64,000 bases of DNA, taken from CAVXXD01 sp963765625. GTDB lineage: Bacteria > Actinomycetota > Geothermincolia > Geothermincolales > Geothermincolaceae. The notes under the pieces were generated by a model. The model did no database searches. It saw only the letters and a program-made list of their open reading frames with translations, and had not been told where the DNA came from. The translations under genes and the position numbers were made by a program. Position 1 is the stretch's first letter. Every line of letters starts with the position of its first letter. The stretch covers positions 177,195 to 241,194 of the forward strand of contig CAVXXD010000016.1 in the NCBI GenBank assembly GCA_963765625.1. Reading direction: 5' to 3'. This document shows positions 25,454-34,778 of this stretch, piece by piece.

Positions 25454-26686
25454 ATGAACGGCCAAGACCTTTTCCTTTTTCCCAAGAACCGGCTTCAGGC
25501 GGCCGACCTGGACCTGGCCACGACTCTTCAGACCGTGGTCGAAAAGGAGGTCATGGCCAAGCGGCTGGAGCTCAAGGAGGATTTCGACGCGCTTCTCGAG
25601 CCGTCCCTGGGCAAGCTGATGGCGGAGATCGGCCTGCAGAAGATGTTCTGGCCGGAGAGGCTGGGGGGTCTGGAGCACAACGAGCCCGCTGCCTCCTATA
25701 CCATCACCGCCGCTCTGGAGCAGATCGGCAGAGCCGACACCGGCCTGGCCTTCCTGGCCGCCCACTCCCTCGCCCTGCAGGCAGCCGTAGCTGCAAAGAG
25801 CGGCTACCAGGAGGAGCTGTGCGAGGCGGTGGCTCCCCTCTTCTGTGAGAGCGATAAACCCCTTATCGTCTCCTTCGTACTCACCGCCTTAAGCCAGGAG
25901 GACGGCGTCCCGGAGTGGAGGGGAAAGGGGATCCAGGTCCGGGCCAGGGGCGGCAAGGGGGGATGGACCTTGGACGGCAAGGGGGTGAGGCCTACCTGCT
26001 CCGGGGCCGATGCCGGGCTGTTCGGGGTGCTCTGTGCCGTAGAGGGGGAGGAACCGGCCTTCATCCTGGTTCCCGGCGACGCACCCGGGCTCTCCCGGGG
26101 CAAGGAGTTTAAGAAAACCGGCCTCGCGGCCAGCCGCAACGCCTACCTGGACTTCACCGGCGTCAAGGTGCCGGAGAAAAACTGTGCCTGGCGGGGGGAC
26201 GAAGGACTGCTGCGCCTCCTCTCATGGTACTACCTGGGGCTCGTCGCAACCGGGGTCGGGGCACTTCTGGCCACCTATGAGATCATCAAGGAATGGGGAG
26301 ACAACCGGGTAATCAAGGGGCGCGGGCAGGTCTTCAAGGAGAACCCCCTGACCGGAGCCCTTATGGGGGAGATCGCCAAGGAGATCTTCCTGGACCGGCA
26401 GCTCGCCTACAACCTGGCGGAGATGCTAGCCGAGCCCGAGACCTACAGCGGCGCCGGTTCGCTGGCCGTCTTCACCGCGGCCCTCATGATGGTCCACTAT
26501 GTCTACGTCTCGGCCGATTACACCATCCACCGCACCATGGAGCTCATGGCCTCCGCCGGCTACGCCAAGGAGGGGCAGCTGGAACGCTACTGGCGGGACA
26601 TAAAGACCGTACAATGCTACATCGGCGCCTACGAGCTGGCCAAGCACGACTTCGCGCGCTGGTTCTATCAGACCAAGACTCTGTAG
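25454..26686 (+). CDS. acyl-CoA dehydrogenase family protein (operon copy 1)
   Basis: A 410-residue protein with acyl-CoA dehydrogenase architecture: N-terminal helical domain (KLMAEIGLQKMFWPERLGGLE), central beta domain and C-terminal helical domain (ASAGYAKEGQLERYWRDIKT). The family oxidises acyl-CoA to enoyl-CoA with FAD and passes electrons to ETF, which this operon encodes. The glycine-rich SAGYAKEG replaces the commoner GGYGY motif, so activity on a cyclic acyl-CoA or a structural-subunit role is possible. The start ATG 25454 has GGAGG six bases upstream. It is 13 bp from the next dehydrogenase gene. Confidence 0.85.
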   Translation: MNGQDLFLFPKNRLQAADLDLATTLQTVVEKEVMAKRLELKEDFDALLEPSLGKLMAEIGLQKMFWPERLGGLEHNEPAASYTITAALEQIGRADTGLAFLAAHSLALQAAVAAKSGYQEELCEAVAPLFCESDKPLIVSFVLTALSQEDGVPEWRGKGIQVRARGGKGGWTLDGKGVRPTCSGADAGLFGVLCAVEGEEPAFILVPGDAPGLSRGKEFKKTGLAASRNAYLDFTGVKVPEKNCAWRGDEGLLRLLSWYYLGLVATGVGALLATYEIIKEWGDNRVIKGRGQVFKENPLTGALMGEIAKEIFLDRQLAYNLAEMLAEPETYSGAGSLAVFTAALMMVHYVYVSADYTIHRTMELMASAGYAKEGQLERYWRDIKTVQCYIGAYELAKHDFARWFYQTKTL

Positions 26687-26699
26687 GGAAGGAAATAAC

Positions 26700-27968
26700 A
26701 TGAGAACCATCGATGACATCACCCGGCCCCTGGAATACCTGCCCCCTGCGGCAAAGGTCCTGATGCCCATCCTCAGGAAATGGGCGGATAACGAGGTCAT
26801 CCCCTACCGCCGGGGGTTCGACGAGGATTGGGAGGAACACCTCCTCATCCACTCGCCTGGCAAGAAGCTGCTCGGGGAATACGGCATACAGAAGCTTCTT
26901 TTCCCCGTGGAGCTGGGGGGGTTGGGCTTTGGCGAATCAGACTATGCGTTCACCAGCATGTTCATCCTGGGTGAGGAAATGGCCCGTGCAGACTCAGGGC
27001 TTGCCGTGGGCCTGGGCGCGACCTTATGGCCTCTGATGTCCATTGCGCTCAAGCCCCATATCAACCGGCGTCTCCTGGAGGAGTTCGCGCCTATGTACTG
27101 CAATACGACCGAGATGGTATGCGGGGCCCTTGCCATGACCGAGCCGCAGGGCGGGGCGGACATCGAGAACGTGGAACTGCTGAAAGGGAGCACCATCCAG
27201 ACCACCGCGGTGCAGGAAGGAGACGAATGGGTGATCAACGGCCATAAGCTGTGGCCAACAAACACGGGCGGGATGGCCGACCTTCTCGCGGTGGTCTGCA
27301 CCACCAACCCCGGCTCCATGGACCCCGACGATGTCGCTCTCATCTTCGTCCCCAACGAAACGCCGGGCGTCACCCAGAGCGGCCCATACGAAAAAGCCGG
27401 CATGGCTTGCGACAAGAACGGCGACGTCTGGCTGGAGAACGTGCGTGTGCCTCTCTGGTACCGGGCTCACGGTCCGGGGCTGGATGCCTTGTTCTTCAAA
27501 AGCCTGATGTCCTTAGCCTGTGGCTTGATTATCTCCTTTTCCGTGGGAGTGATGATGAACACCTACGAGAAGCTCCTGGATTTCGTGAACAAAACGAAGT
27601 TCCGCGGCCTTCCCCTGAAGGAAAACGACGCGGTCGCGGGCGTCCTCGCCGACTACGTCTCCACCTTGCAGGCCATAAGGATCATCGGATATCAGGCGGC
27701 GCGCATGCTGGACAGGCCCAACCTCTACGGCGACAGGTGGGGCCCGGAAATGACGGCCAAGATGCGTTCCTTGCGTTACTTCTCCACGGACAGGTGCCTG
27801 GAGGCTTTGGGCAAAGTGATGAACATGATGGAAGCCTACGGTTCCGACCGCGATTGGGACGTGGAGAAGCATTGGCGGGATATCAAGATGAACCAGATAT
27901 GGCTGGGAGGAAAACAACTCTGCCAGATCGAGGCGGCACGCTGGTTCTTCGAGTGCGAAACGCTGTGA
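26700..27968 (+). CDS. acyl-CoA dehydrogenase family protein (operon copy 2)
   Basis: A 422-residue acyl-CoA dehydrogenase. N-terminal elements GEYGIQKLLFPVELGGLGFG and a FAD/substrate segment AMTEPQGGADIENVE (the usual MTEPxxGSD motif) are followed by NGHKLWPTNTGGMADLLAVV and a C-terminal EAYGSDRDWDVEKHWRDIKM. It is similar in layout to the preceding protein, so the pair may form a heteromer or act on successive intermediates. A ribosome site (GGAAGGAAAT) precedes the ATG. In context it probably dehydrogenates an alicyclic acyl-CoA. Confidence 0.9.
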   Translation: MRTIDDITRPLEYLPPAAKVLMPILRKWADNEVIPYRRGFDEDWEEHLLIHSPGKKLLGEYGIQKLLFPVELGGLGFGESDYAFTSMFILGEEMARADSGLAVGLGATLWPLMSIALKPHINRRLLEEFAPMYCNTTEMVCGALAMTEPQGGADIENVELLKGSTIQTTAVQEGDEWVINGHKLWPTNTGGMADLLAVVCTTNPGSMDPDDVALIFVPNETPGVTQSGPYEKAGMACDKNGDVWLENVRVPLWYRAHGPGLDALFFKSLMSLACGLIISFSVGVMMNTYEKLLDFVNKTKFRGLPLKENDAVAGVLADYVSTLQAIRIIGYQAARMLDRPNLYGDRWGPEMTAKMRSLRYFSTDRCLEALGKVMNMMEAYGSDRDWDVEKHWRDIKMNQIWLGGKQLCQIEAARWFFECETL

Positions 27969-27969
27969 G

Positions 27970-28638
27970 ATGATCAAGATGATCACAGATTTCGAGACCG
28001 TGACCAAGAACGAGACCAAAGGGCTGGTAGACGCCGCCGACCGCATCCTGCGCGAGCTCATCCGCACTCCGAAGTTCAAGGATGGCCTCATGATCCTCCT
28101 GAGCTCCATCGATCCACCTTCGGCTCGCAGCCTGGTGCGTACTCTTTTCTGGGAAGATCCCGGGCTGTTCATGTCTATCCTGGGCAGCCTTCCCGGGCTC
28201 ATGAACCTCGGGGCTGAGGCCCTGGCGGAGGTGGCTGCGCAGATGAATGCCCTGCCCGCGCCCCTGCTGCATGACCTCCTGGAGAGGGTGGTGGCCGGCA
28301 TCGACGGGGCCTCCGCTGGCGAGGCTGCCGGGGGCCTGGTGGGCTTGGCCCTCTCTCTGAATCCGGCAGGGGAGGACAGTGATATTGCCAAGAGCCTGTC
28401 CGCACTTGGCAGCGGCTTCGGCCGTGCCTACAAGGAAGCCGCGGGCGAGGCAACCCTCGCCGGCCGCCTGGATGCCTGGATGGCGAGCGCCGCCGCCAAG
28501 GCCCGAGACAAGGAGTCTGCCACCTACGCCTTCATCCGGTCCGCGGGCGAGGCCCTGCGCAACAATCCCGATTTCGTGGAGAACGTACTCAAGCCCCTGC
28601 TGGCACCGGCCCTTGAGGGAAACGGCAAGAAAGAATGA
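27970..28638 (+). CDS. helical protein of unknown family, 222 residues (paralogue 1 of 3)
   Basis: I recognise no family. The protein is almost entirely predicted helix, with a leucine-rich core RILRELIRTPKFKDGLMILL and SARSLVRTLFWEDPGLFMSILG. This is clearly related to the next gene product (RILKEVLATPAMKDL, SGLIQTLLWGDPGISMSLFG). No cysteine motif, signal peptide or membrane helix is seen. It starts one base after the dehydrogenase stop, so translation is coupled. A scaffold or maturation role for the reductase complex is a guess. Confidence 0.7.
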   Translation: MIKMITDFETVTKNETKGLVDAADRILRELIRTPKFKDGLMILLSSIDPPSARSLVRTLFWEDPGLFMSILGSLPGLMNLGAEALAEVAAQMNALPAPLLHDLLERVVAGIDGASAGEAAGGLVGLALSLNPAGEDSDIAKSLSALGSGFGRAYKEAAGEATLAGRLDAWMASAAAKARDKESATYAFIRSAGEALRNNPDFVENVLKPLLAPALEGNGKKE

Positions 28639-28652
28639 GGAGGGAGAGAAAT

Positions 28653-29333
28653 ATGGAGCCCGACAACCTGACCTCTGGGCTCACGGAGCGCATCCTCAAG
28701 GAGGTCTTAGCGACTCCCGCCATGAAGGATTTGATCGTGCTGTCGCTGAAGGACATCAAGGCGGAGACGGCCTCGGGACTTATCCAGACCCTGCTCTGGG
28801 GGGATCCCGGCATCTCCATGAGCCTATTCGGGGCCTTCTCCGACATAGTCAACTGGCAGCTGGAGCTACTGCTGGAGCTGGGAAAACAGCTTAACGGCCT
28901 CCCCGAGCCACTGCTCAAAGACATCTTGAGCGAAGTCGGCAAGGGGATCGATTACAAGCGCCTGAAACAGTTCCAACCGGTCTATGCACAACTGGCCAAC
29001 CGCCTTTTCTTCGGAGATAACGCGACGCCTGAGGAGAAACGGGCAGCGATCGTCAGAGCCGTCAATTCCCTCCTGGCGGGCGCGGACAAGCTGACGCTCG
29101 AGCTCGAGCGCAACCGGCAGGAGATCGCCCGTACCCTTTCCCAGGGGATAAAGGACCTGGATAAGGCCGCCCTGGGCAGGTCGTTACGGCGTGTCGGCCT
29201 GGTGGCAGGGGCCGCCGTCCGCGGGCCAAGGGAGAAAAGCGGAGGCAAGGCCTCCAAGGCGGCGGCCACCGCAGCCTGCGGGGTCGCGGGGCTGATCGCC
29301 CTGCGCTTGGTGGTGAAGAGGGTAAAGGGCTGA
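28653..29333 (+). CDS. helical protein of unknown family, 226 residues (paralogue 2 of 3)
   Basis: It shares the RILKE-TP-KD and LLWGDPGISMSLFG core with the preceding gene over about 90 residues. A region of helices follows, then a basic tail with a hydrophobic patch (AAATAACGVAGLIALRLVV) that might be a C-terminal membrane anchor. The start ATG 28653 is chosen because GAGGAGGGAG lies eight bases upstream; a longer frame begins at 28635. The function is unknown, and the conserved neighbourhood is the only clue. Confidence 0.7.
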   Translation: MEPDNLTSGLTERILKEVLATPAMKDLIVLSLKDIKAETASGLIQTLLWGDPGISMSLFGAFSDIVNWQLELLLELGKQLNGLPEPLLKDILSEVGKGIDYKRLKQFQPVYAQLANRLFFGDNATPEEKRAAIVRAVNSLLAGADKLTLELERNRQEIARTLSQGIKDLDKAALGRSLRRVGLVAGAAVRGPREKSGGKASKAAATAACGVAGLIALRLVVKRVKG

Positions 29334-29387
29334 TCGTGGCGGATACGTATGGCTGCCGGAAGAGGAAGAAGCGAGGTGGAATGATAT

Positions 29388-30611
29388 ATGGTTGAGAACA
29401 AGAGCGGCACCGAGATCAACAATGCCATCAGCCGGATCGTCTTGAAGCTGGTCAAGAGCAACAGGACGTTGGTGCCCCTGGTGTCCACGATCGTGAAAGA
29501 CCTGCTCAACGAGTGGTCTTCAGGCAGCAGGATCAAGAAGATGCTGGCCTGGCCGGTCAAGAAGATCCTTCCGGGCGAAGCGAAGGGTGACATGCCGGCC
29601 AAGACCAATATAGTCGCGGACATCGGGAGGCTTATCACCCTCTCCGCGGCTTCCTTAAACGAGGGACGAGACGGGCGCACGGAGGGGAAGAATGGGGACA
29701 CGTCCGCCGCGGTCGCCGATTTCTTCGCCAATACCGATTTCGGGGAACTCCTGGAAATGGTGGAGAGATCGGAGGGCGGCGTCAGGCCGGCCATCGAGGC
29801 CTTCAACGAGGCCTTGTGGACCTACCCGACGAAATTCACCTCCGTTGCCGCCATGCTGGGTCCGCTGTACCGGATGGGCGTAAAGTTCCTGAACGAGTTT
29901 CTGGCCCCTATCCTGGAAAAAGTGGGACCGGACCTGCTGTCGGATATCATCATGAACATACTCAAGGATTCCGACAGCGCCGGCCTCGCGGAGCTTACCG
30001 ACGGCCTGAACGAACTCGTCCGCAGGATCCATACCGGGAGCCTCCTCCTCGGGAAGGGCGACAAGAGCCAGCTCGACGTGTATCTCGACGACCTCATGCA
30101 GGCGTACCACGGTGCGAAAAACCCTTATCTGCAGAAGATGATGCCGGTCTATTGGGGCGAGATACGCGAGTCAATCGCGAGCGCCTCGGAGCGGTCTCTG
30201 CGGGACAACGAGGAATTGTTCCTGGCCCAGATAGCATCCATAGGCGCGTCGAAGTCATCGGATATAAAGGTCAGAAACGCGCGGCTGCGCCTGTACGAAT
30301 CGGTGGATCAGGAGAAGCTCGGCGAGGCGATGTCTGAAAACCTCAAGGAGTTCGACACCTATGAGGCCGCCGGGCTCATCAACGGTTTCTGCGGACTTCT
30401 CAACCGTATCCACGATATCCAGCCGGGGATCCTCGGCAGCCTCGTGACCGGAGTTGTGGATTCCGTTTCGGTCGACGAAGTAAACCGGACGGTCGAGTGG
30501 CTGATACCCGAACTGGTGGAGGCGGTAAAGCCTATGGCATCGGTCTTTATGCCTGAATTGATCAAGGCCTACCTGAGAGAAGCCCTGAGCGTCGCCGGAG
30601 GTGTGAAATGA
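29388..30611 (+). CDS. helical protein of unknown family, 407 residues (paralogue 3 of 3)
   Basis: This is the largest of the three helical proteins. The middle (LYRMGVKFLNEFLAPILEKVGPDLLSDIIMNILKD) and C-terminal parts show the same amphipathic Leu/Ile periodicity and GLxELVxxxH pattern as the two smaller paralogues. No cofactor motif is visible. The ATG follows GAGGTGGAATGATAT. Its stop overlaps the start of the reductase subunit gene (ATGA), so it is made together with that subunit. Confidence 0.7.
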   Translation: MVENKSGTEINNAISRIVLKLVKSNRTLVPLVSTIVKDLLNEWSSGSRIKKMLAWPVKKILPGEAKGDMPAKTNIVADIGRLITLSAASLNEGRDGRTEGKNGDTSAAVADFFANTDFGELLEMVERSEGGVRPAIEAFNEALWTYPTKFTSVAAMLGPLYRMGVKFLNEFLAPILEKVGPDLLSDIIMNILKDSDSAGLAELTDGLNELVRRIHTGSLLLGKGDKSQLDVYLDDLMQAYHGAKNPYLQKMMPVYWGEIRESIASASERSLRDNEELFLAQIASIGASKSSDIKVRNARLRLYESVDQEKLGEAMSENLKEFDTYEAAGLINGFCGLLNRIHDIQPGILGSLVTGVVDSVSVDEVNRTVEWLIPELVEAVKPMASVFMPELIKAYLREALSVAGGVK

Positions 30612-31748
30612 CCATCTTGGAGCAGATGAGAGAAGCGGCGGCGACATTGGAGAACTCCTTTATCATGAAATGGAAGAAGGATGGGGGCAAGGTCCTCGGG
30701 TATTCTTGCACTTTCATGCCGGCCGAGATCATCCATGCCGCCGGGTTGCTCCCGGTCCGTCTGCGAGGTCTCGGGATCACGTCGGTAGCCATCGCCGATG
30801 CCTATTACGGGCCGGTGGTGTGCAGCGTGCCCAAGTGCTACGTCCAACTCGGCGCGGAAAGGCAAGTTCGCTTTTCTTGACGGCGCCATCATCACCAACG
30901 GCTGCGATTCCATGCGCCGTGTCTATGACTGCTGGGAGGCGGCCGATGCCGACAACCCCGGTTGCCTTCCCGGCTTTTTCGAGTTCCTGGGCGTGCCCCA
31001 CAAGTCCAATGACTATTCCATTGATTTCTATGAACAGGATCTTGAATTTATGGCCGAGAAGATAGAGCGGCACTTCAAGGTCGAGATCACCGCGGAGAAC
31101 CTCAGGCGGGCGATCAAGGTCTACAACGAGGGAAGGAAGCTCCTGCAGGAGTTCGACGAGCTCAGGTGGGGCAAGGATATCCCCATCACCGGAGAGGATG
31201 CCATGGCGGTCATCATAGCCAGCCAAGTGATGCCCCGCCCGGAATCCAACGCCCTGCTCAAGGAGCTGATCGATGAACTGAAGGAAGCCCCAGCCGTCTC
31301 GGACGGTAAAAAGCGGATCATGCTCATCGGCAGCGCCAACGATGACCTTGATTTCGTCAAGGTCATCGAGGAGAGCGGCGCCATTGCCGTATCGGACACC
31401 TTGTGCTTCGGCGCGCGTACCTATGTAAAGCAGGTGGACGAGGAAGGCGAACCACTATACTCCCTCGCTAAGCACTACCTTGAGAACAACATCTGCCCGC
31501 GCATGCTGGGCTATTACCCGGACCGCATCACCTACATCAAGGAGCTGGCAAAGAGATCTAACGTCGATGGCGCGGTGCTCCAGAACGTGCGTTTCTGCGA
31601 CCTTCACGGCTCGGAAAACGGCGTCATCGAACGGGACCTCGAAGAGGAGGGCATTCCGTGCATGCGGCTCGAGCGGGAGTACGGTCCTTTGGCGGAATCA
31701 GGGAGGATCCGCATGCGCATCGACGCCCTCATGGAGCGCATGCGTTGA
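30608..31748 (+). pseudogene. 2-hydroxyacyl-CoA dehydratase/benzoyl-CoA reductase subunit (BzdN/BcrC-like), one frameshift
   Basis: Two frames join near 30,858. The first 83 or so residues (MTILEQMREAAATLENS, then SCTFMPAEIIHAAGLLPVRL) and the rest (KGKFAFLDGAIITNGCDSMRR, and DTLCFGARTYVKQV) form one protein of about 380 residues. It has the D-component family cysteines (CSVPKC, NGCDSM, FCDLHGSENG), expected to bind the substrate-reducing 4Fe-4S cluster. A single missing base in GCGGAAAGGC explains the break. Length and gene order fit BzdN of class I benzoyl-CoA reductase. The preceding gene overlaps by ATGA. Either a recent mutation or an indel error. Confidence 0.85.
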
Positions 31749-31796
31749 TACCGCCACGACGATAACCAACCTCTCGGCTTAAGAAAGGAAAAGGAG

Positions 31797-33210
31797 ATGA
31801 AGAGAAGAACGCGCGAATATAATTACGACTGGATGGAGCTGGCCATCTTCGGCATCGGGAGTACTCTCTTCAACGGGACACCCAAGGAGATCGAGGCTGC
31901 CGTGAAACTCCTGCCTTCCTTCCAACCGGTTCTGAATACCATCATAAAGTCGGGAGAAGCGGGCAGGCTGTTTGCTTGCGTTGCCGGGGATTATATGGAC
32001 CAGGTCATCCATGCCCATGAGAGAGGTGACAAGCTGGCCTTGACCACCTTCCTGGGCAGCAACATGCTCCTCGATTGCTTTGACGGCCTGCAGGGGGTGT
32101 GCGCCGAGCTGGGGACGGGGTACGCCAGCCTCGCCTTCAGACAGGGCAACTTCGAATACCTGGACTACGGCTGCGAGGTAGGGCTGACCGAGACCTCCTG
32201 CTCAGGCCAGCGGGCGTCGGTGGGAGCCTTTCTGGCGGGGTTGATGGCCGCCGGCAAGCCCGACATCTGCATCGCGGCCTCGGCAGGCCCCTGCGATACC
32301 AACTGCAACTCCCTGCAGTTCTACGCCGACTATGCGGGCATCCCGCTCATCGCCCTCGATACGCCGCCGACGCTCGTGGACAGCCGGGTGGAGGACTTCC
32401 AGGTGCGCGACCTTGAAAACATGATCGAACAAGTGGAGAAGGCTCACGGGCGCGCGTTTCAACGAAGACAAGTTGAGGGCCATGCTCATCGAGAACCAGA
32501 AACAGAACCTCCTGATCGAGGAGATATACGAGCTGATCCGCCTGGTCCCGAACCCGGTCCCGGCCATCGCGACGCTGTATATCGTCGCCGCGCGTGTCTC
32601 GCACTCCGGCACCAAGCTCTGTACGGACCTATGTGAGGAGGTCCTCAGGGTGTCCAAACGTAATGCCGGGGAGGGGAAGGCCGGCACCTACTCAGGGAAA
32701 GAAAAGACCCGCCTCTTCATGTGCTATCTCGATCACATGACCATTAACACGCAGTTCCACGAATGGGCCATGGCCAATGACATCTCGACCTTCATCAACA
32801 TGATCTTCGCGTATTGGATGCAAGGCGCCAATTATTCCGAGGGGCGGGAAGAGGAGTGCTATATTACCGATACGTCCAGCCGGGAGTCCATGCTCAGGAC
32901 CCTAGCCGACCTCAACGCCCACCTGCCCATGAACAAGGGGCTGCGTGGCCCCTGGAACGCACAGGCGCAGTGGCTCTCGGACACCAAGGTACTGGCGAAG
33001 CTCATGAAGCCGGATTATATCGTCTACGCCGGGACCCTGGGATGCCGGAACAGCTGGAGCGTCAACAAGCTGCTCCAGCGTGAGATGGAAAACCTTGGTT
33101 ACCCCTTCTTGATCCAATTTGCGGATGTCTTCGACGAACGCCCCAACTCGTGGGATAACGTGAGGCTGCAGTTGGAAGAGTTCATGTCGGTGAGAAGGAA
33201 GGCATCATGA
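31797..33210 (+). pseudogene. 2-hydroxyacyl-CoA dehydratase/benzoyl-CoA reductase subunit (BzdO/BcrB-like), one frameshift
   Basis: About 470 residues are encoded in two frames joined near 32,450 (one extra base in GGGCGCGCGTTTC). The N-terminal part holds FACVAGDYMDQVIHA, GLTETSCSGQRASVGAF and AASAGPCDTNCNSLQF. The C-terminal part holds WMQGANYSEGREEECY and YAGTLGCRNSWSVNKLLQ, with the cysteines expected for cluster binding. It is the larger D-component partner of the preceding subunit. Its stop overlaps the first activase gene (ATGA). The two subunits plus two activases match the four-subunit class I benzoyl-CoA reductase plan. Confidence 0.83.
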
Positions 33211-33989
33211 TAACGGCAGGTTGCGATATCGGATCACTGACGACCAAGGTGGTCGTACTGAACAAGACCAGGGTCCTGGACTTCGCGGTAGCGAGATCAC
33301 ACTACGACCCCGTAGTGGGCATAACCGAGGTCATGGACAGGGTCTTGGAAAGCACGGGGATCGATATGAAGGATATCGCCTACTGTGTAGGCACCGGGTA
33401 CGGCAGGGAGCGGATCCCTTTCGCCGACAAGGCGGTATCGGAGCTCGCCTGCCATGCCAGGGGGGCGAAGTGGCTCATGCCTTCAGTCAGGACCATCATC
33501 GACGTGGGCGGCCAGGACTGTAAAGCCATGCACCTCGACGCCCGGGGCAATATCGAGAAGTTCTGCGCCAACGATAAGTGCGCGTCCGGAACGGGACGGT
33601 TCCTGGAAGTCATGGCCAAGCTCATCGGGGTGGAACTGGAGGACCTGGGAAAACTCGCCGGTGAGGCCAGGGACCCCATCCAACTGGCCGCGACCTGCAC
33701 GGCCTGGTGCCAGGCGGAGGTCATCTGCAAGTTGAACCTGAAGGTTCCCAAGGCTGACATCGCCGCGGGCATCAACAACGCCATGGCCGCAAGGGTGGCC
33801 ATGCTGGCCAAGGCGGCCGGGGTCGAGAAGGACGTCTGCATGACCGGCGGCGTGGCCAAGAACGTGGGGGTGCTGAAAGCCCTGGAAGTGCACCTTGAAG
33901 TGCCGATGCGCAGGCTCAGGGTAGACCCTCAGATCGTCGGAGCGCTGGGCGCGGCGGTGATCGCCAAAGAGAGCATGGAGGGTAAGTGA
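33207..33989 (+). CDS. CoA-enzyme activase ATPase subunit (BzdP/BcrA-like)
   Basis: A 260-residue BcrAD/BadFG-type ATPase of the actin/Hsp70 fold. It has phosphate-1 motif CDIGSLTTKVVVL, adenosine/phosphate-2 region IDVGGQDCKAM, and cluster ligands Cys125 in NDKCASGTGRF and a second in TCTAWCQAE. C-terminal TGGVAKNVGVLKAL and VGALGAAVIA are also seen. Such proteins form dimers bridged by one 4Fe-4S cluster and use ATP to drive low-potential electrons into the dehydratase or reductase. It overlaps its neighbours by 4 bp and 1 bp. Confidence 0.95.
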   Translation: MITAGCDIGSLTTKVVVLNKTRVLDFAVARSHYDPVVGITEVMDRVLESTGIDMKDIAYCVGTGYGRERIPFADKAVSELACHARGAKWLMPSVRTIIDVGGQDCKAMHLDARGNIEKFCANDKCASGTGRFLEVMAKLIGVELEDLGKLAGEARDPIQLAATCTAWCQAEVICKLNLKVPKADIAAGINNAMAARVAMLAKAAGVEKDVCMTGGVAKNVGVLKALEVHLEVPMRRLRVDPQIVGALGAAVIAKESMEGK

Positions 33990-34774
33990 TGTACGTTGCA
34001 GGATGTGATGTAGGCTCATTGAGCGCCAAGGCGGTCATCATGCAAAACGGCGACATCGTCGCATCGCACGTGATCTACGCGAAACCGGAGCCGGAGGAGT
34101 CGGCCCGGATAGTCATGGAGAAAGCCCTCGAAAAAGCGGCGCTGTCGCTCTCGGATATCGCATACTGCGTCGGGACCGGGTACGGCAGGGAAGCCATCCC
34201 TTTTGCTGACAGCACGGAATCCGAGATCGCCTGCCACGGGAAGGGGGCGAAGTGGTGTATGCCGTCGGTCTGCACGGCCATCGACATCGGCGGGCAGGAT
34301 GCCAAGGCGATCCGGGTAGATGATGAAGGCAACATAACCCGCTATGTCTATAATGACCGGTGCGCTTCCGGAACGGGCAGGTTCATCGAGGTCATGGCGG
34401 CGGCTTTGGATGTCCCCCTGGAGAAGATGGGCGAGCTGTCGGCCCAGTCGAGTGACCCGGTCGCGCTCTCGAACCAGTGTGTCGTGTTCGCCGAGACCGA
34501 GATCGTCTCCCTGGTCAACGCGGGCAAGCCGCTCCCGGACATCGTTCACGGGCTTCATAACGCACTCGCCAACCGGATAGGAGCCATGGCGCGGAGTATT
34601 GAGATCCAGAAGGACGTGACCTTGACCGGCGGGGTGGCCAAGAACTCGGGAATGGTAGCAGCCTTCGAGGAGGCGATCGGCGTGGAGATCGTGAGATCCG
34701 AGATCGACCCCCAGATCATGGGTGCCGTGGGTGCCGCACTGCTTGCGGGTGAGAGAGTGAAAGCAGGCAACTGA
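33989..34774 (+). CDS. CoA-enzyme activase ATPase subunit (BzdQ/BcrD-like)
   Basis: A second activase of 261 residues, similar along its length to the preceding one: CDVGSLSAKAVIM, IDIGGQDAKAI, cluster cysteines in NDRCASGTGRF and NQCVVFAETE, and TGGVAKNSGMV. ATG 33989 shares one base with the previous stop (TGATG) and has GAGGG upstream; GTG 33986 is the alternative. Two adjacent non-identical activases are a hallmark of class I benzoyl-CoA reductases, whereas 2-hydroxyacyl-CoA dehydratases normally have one. This supports ring reduction over hydroxyacyl dehydration. Confidence 0.95.
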   Translation: MYVAGCDVGSLSAKAVIMQNGDIVASHVIYAKPEPEESARIVMEKALEKAALSLSDIAYCVGTGYGREAIPFADSTESEIACHGKGAKWCMPSVCTAIDIGGQDAKAIRVDDEGNITRYVYNDRCASGTGRFIEVMAAALDVPLEKMGELSAQSSDPVALSNQCVVFAETEIVSLVNAGKPLPDIVHGLHNALANRIGAMARSIEIQKDVTLTGGVAKNSGMVAAFEEAIGVEIVRSEIDPQIMGAVGAALLAGERVKAGN

Positions 34775-34778
34775 TCAC

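Noticed and set aside
30608..33210. Programmed ribosomal frameshifting to explain the two split reductase subunit genes
   Set aside because: No X-XXY-YYZ slippery heptamer with a following structure is apparent at either break, and neighbouring genes carry unrelated indels too.
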